A stretch of DNA of 34,082 nt from Serratia nevei (lineage in GTDB: Bacteria > Pseudomonadota > Gammaproteobacteria > Enterobacterales > Enterobacteriaceae): contig NZ_JAMYWQ010000046.1 of NCBI RefSeq assembly GCF_024160145.1, positions 1-34,082 of the forward strand, read 5' to 3'. Below, piece after piece: positions 21,518-29,635 of the stretch. The notes under the pieces are model-generated. The model saw only the letters and a program-made list of their open reading frames with translations, had not been told where the DNA came from and searched no databases. Position 1 is the first letter of the stretch. Each line of letters begins with the position of its first letter. The position numbers and the translations under genes are program-made.

Positions 21518-22891
21518 ATGGCACTTTGGGGCGGACGGTTCACTCAGGCGGCGGATCAGCGGTTCAAGCAACTCAACGATTCGCTGCGGTTCGATTATCG
21601 CTTGGCGGAGCAGGATATCGTGGGCTCGGTGGCCTGGTCGAAGGCGCTGGTGACCGTTAACGTGTTGACCGCAACGGAGCAACAGCAGCTGGAGCAGGCG
21701 CTGAAGGCGCTGCTGACGGAAGTCCAGGCCGATCCTTTGGCGATCGTCCAAAGCGATGCCGAAGACATCCACAGTTGGGTGGAGCAGAAGCTGATCGAGA
21801 AGGTCGGCGATTTGGGCAAGAAGCTGCACACCGGCCGCAGCCGCAACGATCAGGTCGCGACCGATCTGAAGCTGTGGTGCAAACAGCAGATCGGCGATCT
21901 GCATCAGGCGATCGTCCAGCTGCAGCAGGCGCTGGTGGAGACCGCCGAAGCCAACCAGGATGCGGTGATGCCGGGGTATACCCACCTGCAGCGCGCGCAG
22001 CCGGTGACTTTCGCGCACTGGTGCCTGGCCTATGTCGAGATGCTGGCACGCGATGAGAGCCGTCTGCAGGATACCCTGAAACGGCTGGACGTCAGCCCGC
22101 TGGGCAGCGGTGCACTGGCCGGTACCGCTTATCCTATCGATCGCGAGCAGCTGGCCGGTTGGCTGGGCTTCGCCTCGGCGACCCGCAACAGCCTGGACAG
22201 CGTATCCGATCGCGATCACGTGCTGGAGCTGCTGTCCAACGCCGCCATCAGCATGGTGCACCTGTCGCGCTTCGCCGAAGATCTGATCTTCTTCAACAGC
22301 GGCGAAGCGGCGTTTGTCGAGCTGTCCGACCGCGTGACCTCCGGCTCTTCGCTGATGCCGCAGAAGAAAAACCCGGACGCACTGGAGCTGATCCGCGGTA
22401 AATGCGGCCGCGTGCAGGGCGCGCTGACCGGCATGATGATGACGCTGAAAGGCCTGCCGCTGGCGTACAACAAAGACATGCAGGAAGACAAAGAAGGGCT
22501 GTTCGACGCGCTCGACACCTGGATGGACTGCCTGCAAATGGCGGCGCTGGTGCTGGACGGCATTCAGGTGAAACGCCCGCGCTGCCAGGAAGCGGCGGAG
22601 CAGGGCTATGCCAACGCCACAGAGCTGGCGGATTACCTGGTCGCCAAGGGCGTGCCGTTCCGCGAAGCGCACCATATCGTCGGCGAGGCGGTGGTAGAAG
22701 CGATTCGCCAGGGTAAACCGCTGGAAGCGCTGCCGCTGGCAGACTTGCAGCAGTTCAGCGCGACGATCGGCGACGACGTTTACCCGATGCTGGCGTTGCA
22801 ATCCTGCCTGGACAAGCGTGCGGCCAAAGGCGGCGTCGCACCGCAGCAGGTGGCCGCGGCAATCGCCGCAGCGAAACAGCGTTTGGCCTGA
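21518..22891 (+). CDS. argH: Argininosuccinate lyase
   Basis: ArgH splits argininosuccinate into arginine and fumarate. The 457-residue fumarase/aspartase-superfamily protein contains the signature [12 protein letters not shown] at 276-287, which carries the catalytic serine, and [10 protein letters not shown] at about 153-162 with the conserved histidine. [13 protein letters not shown] (about 104-116) contacts substrate. The ATG has AGGAGT upstream. It is the last gene of argCBGH, 68 nt after argG across a hairpin, and ends before a hairpin shared with the convergent hicB. Confidence 0.98.
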   Translation: MALWGGRFTQAADQRFKQLNDSLRFDYRLAEQDIVGSVAWSKALVTVNVLTATEQQQLEQALKALLTEVQADPLAIVQSDAEDIHSWVEQKLIEKVGDLGKKLHTGRSRNDQVATDLKLWCKQQIGDLHQAIVQLQQALVETAEANQDAVMPGYTHLQRAQPVTFAHWCLAYVEMLARDESRLQDTLKRLDVSPLGSGALAGTAYPIDREQLAGWLGFASATRNSLDSVSDRDHVLELLSNAAISMVHLSRFAEDLIFFNSGEAAFVELSDRVTSGSSLMPQKKNPDALELIRGKCGRVQGALTGMMMTLKGLPLAYNKDMQEDKEGLFDALDTWMDCLQMAALVLDGIQVKRPRCQEAAEQGYANATELADYLVAKGVPFREAHHIVGEAVVEAIRQGKPLEALPLADLQQFSATIGDDVYPMLALQSCLDKRAAKGGVAPQQVAAAIAAAKQRLA

Positions 22892-22898
22892 CGACGAC

Positions 22899-22921
22899 AA
22901 GGGCGGCCCGGCGCCGCCCTT
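22899..22921. terminator. Hairpin between convergent argH and hicB
   Basis: AAGGGCGGC (22899-22907) pairs with GCCGCCCTT (22913-22921) around CCGGC. It starts 8 nt after the argH stop. The T-run on the plus strand is weak (TTGAGCCTTTA), so termination of argCBGH here is probable but not certain. Confidence 0.65.
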
Positions 22922-22927
22922 GAGCCT

Positions 22928-23254
22928 TTACCCCGCCAGGCGTGCACACAGATAGCGGTTCAGGCTCACGCCTTCCTCCATCGCGCCGATCGCCAGCCGG
23001 CGATGCTGTTCCGGCGTCATGCGCAGCACCAGTTTTCCGCTGAAGTTCTTTTCCGCCAGCGCCTGCGGCGGCGTTTCGCCTTGCGCCAGCATATCGGCGA
23101 TTGTTTCGCTCACGACTTTTTCGATACCCTCCAGTGCGCCGGTACGCGTGGCCGCCAGCCAGGACAACGAGGGGAATTCGGCGCACAGCCCGACATATTC
23201 ACGATCTTCCGCTGACCAGGTGATGCGATAGGTATAGTGTTCATGCTTTTCCAT
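22928..23254 (-). CDS. hicB: HicB-family antitoxin
   Basis: This 108-residue protein has the two-part HicB layout. The N-terminal part (YTYRITWSAEDREYVGLCAEFPSLSWLAATRTGALEGIEKVV, about 7-49) is a degraded RNase-H-like fold that binds the toxin. The C-terminal part (KLVLRMTPEQHRRLAIGAMEEGVSLNRYLCARLAG, about 74-108) is a ribbon-helix-helix DNA-binding domain. Such antitoxins neutralise HicA and repress their own promoter. The ATG (23252-23254) lies inside the 3' end of the upstream toxin gene with a 14-nt overlap, implying translational coupling. The family call is confident; activity is inferred. Confidence 0.88.
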   Translation of the reverse strand: MEKHEHYTYRITWSAEDREYVGLCAEFPSLSWLAATRTGALEGIEKVVSETIADMLAQGETPPQALAEKNFSGKLVLRMTPEQHRRLAIGAMEEGVSLNRYLCARLAG

Positions 23255-23501
23255 GTTCTTCCTCCATTCTGGCCAGTGCGGCGATGACCTGCTTAACCTG
23301 ATATGCCTTGGCTGCGCCGTTGTTGCCGCGTTGGATATTGATGCGCGGATCGCCTGACCAGGGCATGCGATAAACGTGATGGCTGCTACCGTTTATGCGC
23401 GGCGGCCCAAACCATCGCACGCAGATTTTCGCTAACTCGGCGAATTTGATGCTGTTCTGCCGCTGTTGCAAATCAGCGATGTCATCCCTGATCTCGTTCA
23501 T
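23241..23501 (-). CDS. hicA: HicA-family toxin (mRNA interferase)
   Basis: This 86-residue protein has the HicA double-stranded-RNA-binding-like core: GSSHHVYRMPW at 38-48, with the expected catalytic histidine at about H41, then PRINIQRGNNGAAKAYQVKQVIAAL. HicA toxins cleave mRNA and tmRNA and cause growth arrest. The protein is longer at the N-terminus than the shortest HicA proteins (about 58-80 aa): residues 1-16 (MNEIRDDIADLQQRQN) form a charged helix before the core. GGAGG lies just before the ATG. It is upstream of and overlaps hicB. The gene order toxin-antitoxin is the usual one. Confidence 0.85.
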   Translation of the reverse strand: MNEIRDDIADLQQRQNSIKFAELAKICVRWFGPPRINGSSHHVYRMPWSGDPRINIQRGNNGAAKAYQVKQVIAALARMEEEHGKA

Positions 23502-23535
23502 GCTGCCTCCATTTTAGTATCATTATTGGTATCGT
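23502..23535 (-). promoter_or_regulatory. hicAB promoter region with repeated GTATC
   Basis: Immediately upstream of the hicA ribosome site the plus strand carries GTATC twice as a direct repeat with a 7-nt spacer (within 23515-23535). Short repeats here could be the HicB operator. No convincing -35/-10 pair was identified. Confidence 0.35.
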
Positions 23536-23607
23536 TTCAATGTTGAAGTATAAAAAATGAGCGCAGAAGGGCCGTGAGGCAAGAGGAGGGAGGAAAATGT
23601 GGAAAGT

Positions 23608-23638
23608 GCTGCGCAAAAAACCGGGCCTGAAGGCCCGG
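23608..23638 (-). terminator. Terminator of the lpd-like gene
   Basis: CCGGGCC (23621-23627) and GGCCCGG (23632-23638) pair around TGAA. On the minus strand six uridines follow directly (A run 23615-23620). It ends the leftward flavoprotein transcript 25 nt after its stop and shields hicAB. Confidence 0.93.
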
Positions 23639-23662
23639 TGGGGATGAACGGAGAATGAGGGG

Positions 23663-25111
23663 CTATTCGCCCGGGCAGCGCTGGCAGCGCTCGATTTCGG
23701 CCGTGCCGAGTTTGAGCTTCGCCTGCAGATCGCGCAGCGCGGTGCGCAAGCCTTCTTCGATCACCGGATGATAGAACGGCATGTCCAGCATCTGATCGAC
23801 GGTCATCTGCTGCTGGTGCGCCCAGGCCAACAGGTGCGCGATGTGCTCGGCGTCCGGGCCGATCATTTCCGCGCCGAGGAAACGGCCGCTGCCTTGCTCG
23901 CCATAGACGTGCAAAATGCCTTTGTTGCGCAGCATCACCCGCGAGCGGCCCTGATTCTCAAACGAAACCTTGCCCACTTCAAAGCAGCCGCAGGCGCTGA
24001 ATTTTTCGCTCAGTTCGCGGAAGGTTGAGCCGACCATGGCGATTTGCGGATCGGAGAACACCACCGAAATCGCGCTGCGGCGCAGGCCCGGGTTGATCTC
24101 CGGGAAGCTGCCGGCGTTGGCGCCGGCGATGCGTGCCTGATCGCTGGCCTCATGCAGCAGCGGCAGTTGGTTGCTGGCGTCGCCGGCGATGAAAATATGC
24201 GGTACGCTGGTTTGCATCGTCAGGCGATCGGCCAGCGGTACGCCTCGGGCGTCGAGCTGCAGGCCGGTGTTGTCGAGGCCCAACCGATCGACGTTGGGGC
24301 GGCGGCCGGTGGCGGCCAGCACGTAGTCCACCAGGATCTCCTGCGGTTGGCCCTGCAGATCCCGATAGCGGATAAACACCTTGTCGCCTTCGCGCTGCAT
24401 CATCTCTACCTTCACGTCGGCGTCGAGATAGAACTCTTCCCCCAGCGCTTTGGCGGCGTAGTCGCGCACGGCGCTGTCGGTGAGCGGCCCGACCGCGCCG
24501 CCGATACCGAAGACCTTGGTGTCGACGCCGAGGCGGTGCAGCGCTTGCCCCAGCTCGAGCCCGATGACGCCGGGGCCGAATACCGCTACGGACTGCGGCA
24601 AATCATCCCAGTTGAACAGGTCGTCGTTGACGATCAGACGATCGCCCAGTGCGTTCCACGGCGCCGGCCAGCTGGGGCGGGAGCCGGTGGCGATCACGAT
24701 GCGCTGCGCCACGATGCGCGTATGCTCATCGACCTGCAGCGTGTTGTCGTCGATAAAGCGGACATAGCCCTGAATTTTGTCGCCGGCCGGGATCTCGTCC
24801 ACGCCTTCCAGCACGAAGCCGACGAAGCGGTCGCGTTCGCGCTTGACGCGCGCCATCACTTCGCGTCCGTCGATGCGGGTTTTACCGGTTGGATGCACGC
24901 CAAAGCCCGGCGCGCGTTCGATTTGATGCACCGCTTCGGCAGCGGCGATCAGCAACTTGGATGGCATACAGCCAACGCGCGCACAGGTGGTGCCGTAAGG
25001 CCCGCCTTCGATCATCACCACGCTGGGGGTAGACAGTTTGGCCGCGCGATAGGCGCCGAGCCCTGCGGTGCCGCCGCCGATGACCGCGACATCAACGTTC
25101 AACAGTTTCAT
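23663..25111 (-). CDS. Dihydrolipoyl-dehydrogenase-like flavoprotein with C-terminal CxxC
   Basis: This 482-residue class I pyridine nucleotide-disulfide oxidoreductase has an FAD-binding motif GGGTAG at 12-17, the redox disulfide C43/C48 in TTCARVGCMPSK, an NAD-binding region (GPGVIGLELGQALHRLG), an ATG.RPN motif and a C-terminal dimerisation domain with the His-Glu pair H448/E453 in HPVIEE. Database-style naming would be dihydrolipoyl dehydrogenase, but there are no dehydrogenase-complex genes nearby. It adjoins a peroxiredoxin-glutaredoxin gene instead, and the protein ends in ERCQRCPGE, an extra CxxC (C476/C479). A role in passing electrons to that peroxidase is my inference. The start at 25109-25111 has AGGAGCGG upstream; a 15-codon in-frame extension is rejected. 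Confidence 0.9.
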   Translation of the reverse strand: MKLLNVDVAVIGGGTAGLGAYRAAKLSTPSVVMIEGGPYGTTCARVGCMPSKLLIAAAEAVHQIERAPGFGVHPTGKTRIDGREVMARVKRERDRFVGFVLEGVDEIPAGDKIQGYVRFIDDNTLQVDEHTRIVAQRIVIATGSRPSWPAPWNALGDRLIVNDDLFNWDDLPQSVAVFGPGVIGLELGQALHRLGVDTKVFGIGGAVGPLTDSAVRDYAAKALGEEFYLDADVKVEMMQREGDKVFIRYRDLQGQPQEILVDYVLAATGRRPNVDRLGLDNTGLQLDARGVPLADRLTMQTSVPHIFIAGDASNQLPLLHEASDQARIAGANAGSFPEINPGLRRSAISVVFSDPQIAMVGSTFRELSEKFSACGCFEVGKVSFENQGRSRVMLRNKGILHVYGEQGSGRFLGAEMIGPDAEHIAHLLAWAHQQQMTVDQMLDMPFYHPVIEEGLRTALRDLQAKLKLGTAEIERCQRCPGE

Positions 25112-25128
25112 ATCCGCTCCTGAAAGGT

Positions 25129-25154
25129 AAAAAAAGGGCGGGCCGTAGCCCGCC
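25129..25154 (-). terminator. Strong terminator between the Prx-Grx and lpd-like genes
   Basis: GGCGGGC (25137-25143) and GCCCGCC (25148-25154) pair around CGTA. On the minus strand seven uridines follow (A run 25129-25135). The Shine-Dalgarno of the flavoprotein gene begins about 10 nt further on, so transcription of that gene needs read-through or a separate start. Confidence 0.88.
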
Positions 25155-25183
25155 AAAGTTCACGTTGGCTTTGTTATTACTTA

Positions 25184-25915
25184 TTAAGCTGACAGGAACG
25201 TTTCCAGATCGTCGCTGCCACCGATGTGACGGCCGCCGATGAACACTTGCGGCACCGTGGCGCGGCCGCTGACGGCGCGCAGGCTGACGGTGGTGGCGTC
25301 TTTGCCCAGCACGATCTCTTCATACTGAATGCCGCGCTCTTGCAGCATCTGTTTGGCCTTGGCGCAGAATGGGCAGCCCGGTTTGGTGAACAGGGAGACC
25401 GATTCCTGCACTTTGAATTCCGGTGCCAGGTATTTCAACATGGTGTCGGCATCGGACACTTCAAACGGGTCGCCCGGCTTGTTCGGCTCGACGAACATTT
25501 TCTCGACCACGCCGTCGCGCACCAGCATCGAATAGCGCCATGAACGCGGGCCAAAACCCAGATCCGCTTTCTCGACCAGCATGTTCATGCCTTTGGTGAA
25601 TTCACCGTTGCCGTCCGGCACGAAGGTGATGTTTTCCGCATGTTGATCGGCTTTCCAGGCGTTCATCACGAAGGTGTCGTTCACCGAGACGCACAGAATA
25701 CCGTCGACGCCGTGCTGTTTGAATACGCTGGACAGCTCGTTGTAGCGCGGCAGATGGCTCGAAGAGCAGGTCGGCGTGAACGCGCCCGGCAGCGAGAACA
25801 CGATGACCGTTTTGTTTTTGAACAGGTCATCAGTGGTTACATCAATCCATTGGTCGCCCTGACGGGTGTGGAAAGTAACCTGAGGAACTTTCTTGCCTTC
25901 TTGACTGGTAAACAT
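25184..25915 (-). CDS. Hybrid peroxiredoxin-glutaredoxin (Prx5-Grx)
   Basis: The 243-residue protein fuses an AhpC/TSA-type Prx5 domain (1-about 165), with the peroxidatic C50 in [12 protein letters not shown], to a glutaredoxin domain (about 170-243) with CPFC at 181-184, TVPQVFIGG and GGSDDL. Such PGdx proteins reduce hydrogen peroxide and alkyl hydroperoxides using glutathione through their own glutaredoxin domain; the Haemophilus and Vibrio/Yersinia types are of this kind. It diverges from oxyR, and the OxyR site lies about 100 nt before its ATG, so peroxide induction is very likely. Downstream, past a terminator, is the flavoprotein gene. Confidence 0.96.
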   Translation of the reverse strand: MFTSQEGKKVPQVTFHTRQGDQWIDVTTDDLFKNKTVIVFSLPGAFTPTCSSSHLPRYNELSSVFKQHGVDGILCVSVNDTFVMNAWKADQHAENITFVPDGNGEFTKGMNMLVEKADLGFGPRSWRYSMLVRDGVVEKMFVEPNKPGDPFEVSDADTMLKYLAPEFKVQESVSLFTKPGCPFCAKAKQMLQERGIQYEEIVLGKDATTVSLRAVSGRATVPQVFIGGRHIGGSDDLETFLSA

Positions 25916-26010
25916 TGATTAACCCCTTAATTAGGAAAAGTAATTTTTAGCATTTAGCGCGATATCGCTTCGTTGGGACACATTATTGTCGCTGGGACTT
26001 GATAGATCTA

Positions 26011-26047
26011 ATCGCTGATTGCTATCTTATCTATCGCCATGAGCTAT
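26011..26047. promoter_or_regulatory. OxyR tetramer binding site between oxyR and the Prx-Grx gene
   Basis: The array ATCG-N7-CTAT-N7-ATCG-N7-CTAT at 26011, 26022, 26033 and 26044 matches the OxyR pattern ATAG-N7-CTAT-N7-ATAG-N7-CTAT at 14 of 16 positions with exact spacing. A further ATAG is at 26002-26005. It ends 20 nt before the oxyR ATG, as expected for autorepression, and can activate the divergent peroxidase gene. Surrounding bases resemble the E. coli oxyR-oxyS site. Confidence 0.9.
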
Positions 26048-26066
26048 CATGGAATGGAGGGAAACA

Positions 26067-26984
26067 ATGAATATTCGTGATTTAGAGTATCTGGTCGCCT
26101 TGGCCGAGCACCGGCACTTCCGCCGTGCGGCCGATTCATGCCATGTGAGCCAGCCCACGCTAAGCGGGCAGATCCGCAAGCTGGAAGACGAGTTGGGCGT
26201 CATGCTGCTCGAGCGCACCAGCCGCAAGGTGCTGTTCACCCAGGCGGGTCTGTTGCTGGTGGAGCAGGCGCGTACCGTGCTGCGCGAAGTGAAAGTATTG
26301 AAGGAGATGGCCAGCCAGCAGGGCGAAGCCATGTCCGGGCCGCTGCACATCGGCCTGATCCCGACCGTGGGGCCTTATCTGCTGCCGCAGATCATCCCGA
26401 CGCTGCACAAAACTTTCCCGAAACTGGAAATGTACCTGCACGAAGCGCAAACCCAGCAACTGCTGGCGCAACTCGACAGCGGCAAATTGGACTGCGCCAT
26501 TCTGGCATTGGTGAAGGAAACCGAGGCGTTTATCGAAGTGCCTCTGTTCGATGAACCGATGAAGCTGGCGGTGTATTCCGATCACCCGTGGGCGCAGCGC
26601 GAGCGCGTGGCGATGCCGGATTTGGCGGGAGAGAAGCTGCTGATGCTGGAAGATGGCCACTGCCTGCGCGATCAGGCGATGGGCTTCTGCTTCCAGGCGG
26701 GCGCGGACGAGGATACCCACTTCCGCGCCACCAGTCTGGAAACGCTGCGCAATATGGTCGCGGCCGGCAGCGGCATTACCCTGCTGCCGTCACTGGCAGT
26801 GCCGCCGCAGCGCGAACGCGACGGCGTCTGCTATCTGGATTGCTACAAGCCGGAACCGAAGCGCACCATTGCGTTGGTGTATCGCCCCGGCTCCCCACTG
26901 CGCAGCCGTTATGAGCAGTTGGCCGAAGCGATCCGCGAGCACATGCAGGGTTACATCGACAACGCGTTAAAACAGGCGGTTTAA
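26067..26984 (+). CDS. oxyR: Peroxide-sensing LysR-type regulator OxyR
   Basis: OxyR activates antioxidant genes when peroxide oxidises its reactive cysteine. The 305-residue product has the LysR helix-turn-helix at the N-terminus ([22 protein letters not shown]...[13 protein letters not shown]) and the sensing pair C199 and C208 in [12 protein letters not shown], numbered as in E. coli. The ATG at 26067 has GGAGG 6 nt upstream; a six-codon in-frame extension is rejected. Its last 18 nt overlap the 3' end of convergent sthA. Across the divergent side lies the peroxiredoxin gene rather than the small RNA gene oxyS. Confidence 0.98.
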   Translation: MNIRDLEYLVALAEHRHFRRAADSCHVSQPTLSGQIRKLEDELGVMLLERTSRKVLFTQAGLLLVEQARTVLREVKVLKEMASQQGEAMSGPLHIGLIPTVGPYLLPQIIPTLHKTFPKLEMYLHEAQTQQLLAQLDSGKLDCAILALVKETEAFIEVPLFDEPMKLAVYSDHPWAQRERVAMPDLAGEKLLMLEDGHCLRDQAMGFCFQAGADEDTHFRATSLETLRNMVAAGSGITLLPSLAVPPQRERDGVCYLDCYKPEPKRTIALVYRPGSPLRSRYEQLAEAIREHMQGYIDNALKQAV

Positions 26985-28364
26985 GCCGTTAAGCGCCGCC
27001 ACTCGGTAGGCTTCGGCCATGGTCGGATAGTTGAAGGTCGTATTAACGAAATACTCGATAGTATTGCCTTCACCTTTCTGTTCCATGATCGCCTGGCCGA
27101 TGTGGATGATCTCCGCCGCACGCTCGCCGAAGCAGTGGATCCCGAGGATCTGCAGGGTGTCGCGATGGAACAGGATCTTCAGGCTGCCGACGTTCATCCC
27201 GGCGATCTGCGCGCGCGCCAGATGCTTGAACTGAGCGCGGCCCACTTCATACGGCACCTTCATCGCCGTCAGTTCCTGCTCGGTTTTGCCGACGGAGCTG
27301 ATTTCCGGAATGGTGTAGATGCCGGTCGGGATATCTTCGATTAAGTGCCCGCTGGCTTCGCCGGAAGCGATCGCCTGCGCGGCGATGCGGCCCTGATCGT
27401 AGGCGGCGGAAGCCAGGCTCGGATAGCCGATCACGTCACCGACCGCATAGATGTGCGACAGCGCGGTTTGGTACATGCTGTTCACCTTCAGCAGCCCGCG
27501 GCTGTCCGACTCCAGGCCGACGTTTTCCAACCCCAGCGAATCGGTGTTGCCGGTACGGCCGTTGGCGTACAGCAGGCAGTCCGCTTTCACCTTCTTGCCG
27601 GACTTCAGGTGCACAATGACGCCGTCTTCGGTGCCTTCAATCTTCTCGAACTCTTCATTGTGGCGGATCACCACGCCGTTGTTCCAGAAGTGGTAAGAGA
27701 GCGAATCCGACATTTCCTGATCGAGGAACGCCAGCAGGCGATCGCGGGTGTTGATCAGATCGACCTTGACGTTCAGACCGCGGAAGATAGACGCATATTC
27801 GCAGCCGATCACCCCGGCGCCGTAAATAATCACGTGGCGCGGTTCATGGCTCAGCTCGAGAATGGAGTCGCTGTCGTAGATGCGCGGGTGATTGAAATCG
27901 ACGTTGGCCGGATGGTAAGGGCGTGAGCCGCAGGCGATCACGATGTGATCGGCGCGGATGGTGTCCTGGGTACCGTCCATGTAGCTGACGCTGACGGTGT
28001 TGGCGTCGATGAAGCGTGCGTCGCCGGCGAACAGTTTGCACTGGTTCCGCTCATAGAACCCCTGGCGCATGCGGGTCTGCTGGCTGATAACGTTATCGGC
28101 GTGGCGTAAAATGTCAGGGAAGGTCGCGCTGAGCGTGCGCGAGTTGTTGTAAAGCGGGTTCTGGTTGAATTCGATAATGCGGCTGACGGCGTGGCGGAGG
28201 GCTTTGGAAGGGATGGTGCCCCAATGGGTACATCCGCCGCCTACGTTGTTGTACCGTTCGATAACGGCCACGCGGGCGCCCTGTTTCACCAGCCCCATGG
28301 CGGCACCTTCACCACCAGGGCCCGAGCCAATCACAATGGCATCAAATTGATAGTGCTGTTGCAT
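26967..28364 (-). CDS. sthA: Soluble pyridine nucleotide transhydrogenase
   Basis: SthA (UdhA) is a soluble FAD enzyme that transfers hydride between NADPH and NAD, mainly to reoxidise excess NADPH. The 465-residue product is nearly identical in layout to E. coli SthA: FAD motif [10 protein letters not shown] at 13-22, and [13 protein letters not shown] with C45 but T50 where disulfide oxidoreductases have a second cysteine. That missing cysteine is normal for this enzyme and explains why it has no disulfide activity. The ATG at 28362-28364 matches the family start; a nine-codon TTG-initiated extension was rejected. The gene is convergent with oxyR and overlaps it by 18 nt. Confidence 0.98.
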   Translation of the reverse strand: MQQHYQFDAIVIGSGPGGEGAAMGLVKQGARVAVIERYNNVGGGCTHWGTIPSKALRHAVSRIIEFNQNPLYNNSRTLSATFPDILRHADNVISQQTRMRQGFYERNQCKLFAGDARFIDANTVSVSYMDGTQDTIRADHIVIACGSRPYHPANVDFNHPRIYDSDSILELSHEPRHVIIYGAGVIGCEYASIFRGLNVKVDLINTRDRLLAFLDQEMSDSLSYHFWNNGVVIRHNEEFEKIEGTEDGVIVHLKSGKKVKADCLLYANGRTGNTDSLGLENVGLESDSRGLLKVNSMYQTALSHIYAVGDVIGYPSLASAAYDQGRIAAQAIASGEASGHLIEDIPTGIYTIPEISSVGKTEQELTAMKVPYEVGRAQFKHLARAQIAGMNVGSLKILFHRDTLQILGIHCFGERAAEIIHIGQAIMEQKGEGNTIEYFVNTTFNYPTMAEAYRVAALNGLNRLF

Positions 28365-28582
28365 GTAGGAGAGACCTGTTTTTTTATACAAGATTACAAC
28401 GGTATCTTAACATCATAGCGCTGCTCACCCAATCACCATTAGGCTTTTTGAGTCAAAGCACAATCGGCTCAGGGTGGAAGTGTGATAGCGCGCGTTAGTA
28501 TAAATGCTGTTGCAATAAAATTTGCTATATTGCCGAGTCTAGGGCGTTAGACTGAGAAAATGGAACCTATCCGGATATGCAT
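28365..28582. other. sthA-fabR divergent intergenic region
   Basis: The 218-nt gap must hold promoters for both genes. AGTCTA (28536-28541) and TAGACT (28548-28553) form an inverted repeat with a 6-nt spacer 30 nt before the fabR start; TATATT at 28526-28531 just upstream could be a -10 for fabR. No RNA gene or further ORF is evident. Confidence 0.4.
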
Positions 28583-29215
28583 ATGGGCGTCAGAGCACAA
28601 CAAAAAGAACGGACTCGTCGTTCCCTGATCGAAGCCGCATTCAGCCAGCTGAGCGCCGAACGCAGCTTCGCCAGCCTGAGCCTGCGGGAAGTTTCACGCG
28701 AGGCGGGTATCGCGCCCACGTCGTTTTATCGCCATTTCCGCGATGTGGACGAGCTGGGGCTGACGATGGTGGACGAAAGCGGCCTGATGCTGCGTCAGTT
28801 GATGCGCCAGGCGCGCCAACGCATCGCCAAGGGCGGCAGCGTGATCCGCACCTCGGTATCCACCTTTATGGAATTTATCGGCAACAACCCGAACGCCTTC
28901 CGCCTGCTGCTGCGCGAGCGTTCCGGCACGTCGGCGGCATTCCGTGCGGCGGTGGCGCGCGAGATCCAGCACTTCATCGCTGAACTGGCGGACTACCTTG
29001 AATTGGAAAATCACATGCCGCGCAGCTTTACCGAAGCGCAGGCGGAGGCGATGGTCACCATCGTGTTCAGCGCTGGCGCGGAAGCGCTGGATATCGACGT
29101 CGAGCAGCGGCAGCAACTGGAAGAACGGCTGGTGCTGCAGCTGCGGATGATCTCCAAAGGGGCGTATTACTGGTATCGTCGCGAACAAGAAAAAGCTTCT
29201 GTGTCCCACGTATAA
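28583..29215 (+). CDS. fabR: FabR, TetR-family repressor of unsaturated fatty acid synthesis
   Basis: FabR represses fabA and fabB in response to the unsaturated/saturated acyl-CoA or acyl-ACP pool. The 210-residue product is almost the same as E. coli FabR, with the TetR helix-turn-helix at about 9-55 ([41 protein letters not shown], split here only for description of region) and a helical ligand domain. I take the second ATG of the ATG-CAT-ATG start (28583) because it gives the conserved [10 protein letters not shown]-terminus; 28577 is also possible. yijD follows 11 nt later in an operon, as in E. coli. Confidence 0.95.
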   Translation: MGVRAQQKERTRRSLIEAAFSQLSAERSFASLSLREVSREAGIAPTSFYRHFRDVDELGLTMVDESGLMLRQLMRQARQRIAKGGSVIRTSVSTFMEFIGNNPNAFRLLLRERSGTSAAFRAAVAREIQHFIAELADYLELENHMPRSFTEAQAEAMVTIVFSAGAEALDIDVEQRQQLEERLVLQLRMISKGAYYWYRREQEKASVSHV

Positions 29216-29226
29216 AAAAGGTAAAA

Positions 29227-29601
29227 ATGATGGAAAAACCAGGCCGTGAAAATGGCACCTTACTGCTGGCGTTGATTGCCGGCCTTTCGATCAACGGTTC
29301 CTTTGCCGCGTTGTTCAGCTCGGTGGTGCCGTTTTCGATCTTCCCGCTGATCGCGTTGGTGCTGGCGGTGTATTGCCTGCACCAGCGTTACCTGAACCGC
29401 GCCATGCCGGACGGCATGCCGAAGCTGGCGGCGGCATGCTTCCTGCTGGGGCTGCTGCTGTACAGCGCCATCGTGCGCGCCGAATACCCGCAGATCGGTT
29501 CCAACTTCCTGCCGTCGGTAATCTGCGTGGCGCTGGTGTTGTGGATCGGGGTCAAACTGAAGGCGCGCAAGGCGCTGGATGCGCCGACTCAAGAGCCGTA
29601 A
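29227..29601 (+). CDS. yijD: YijD family inner-membrane protein
   Basis: This 124-residue protein of unknown function is clearly the YijD homologue ([42 protein letters not shown]). Four hydrophobic segments are visible at about 10-30, 33-51, 67-84 and 93-111, with a short basic/polar C-terminal tail, so it should sit in the inner membrane. Two ATG codons are adjacent; the first has AAAGG upstream. It is co-transcribed with fabR (11 nt gap), a link conserved in enterobacteria that suggests, but does not prove, a membrane-lipid connection. Confidence 0.93.
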   Translation: MMEKPGRENGTLLLALIAGLSINGSFAALFSSVVPFSIFPLIALVLAVYCLHQRYLNRAMPDGMPKLAAACFLLGLLLYSAIVRAEYPQIGSNFLPSVICVALVLWIGVKLKARKALDAPTQEP

Positions 29602-29607
29602 TGAAAC

Positions 29608-29628
29608 GGGGCGCCATGATGGCGCCCC
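29608..29628. terminator. Hairpin between convergent yijD and trmA
   Basis: GGGGCGCC (29608-29615) and GGCGCCCC (29621-29628) pair around ATGAT. It lies 6 nt after yijD and 7 nt before the trmA stop and could serve both strands. Neither side has a good uridine run, so termination strength is uncertain. Confidence 0.6.
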
Positions 29629-29635
29629 TGTCGTA

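Noticed and set aside
26967-28364. Loss of an active-site cysteine in the sthA product
   Set aside because: T50 in place of the second cysteine is normal for soluble transhydrogenase and not a defect.
28365-28391. TTG-initiated extension of sthA
   Set aside because: The ATG at 28364 matches the E. coli start; the extension is not conserved as far as I recall.
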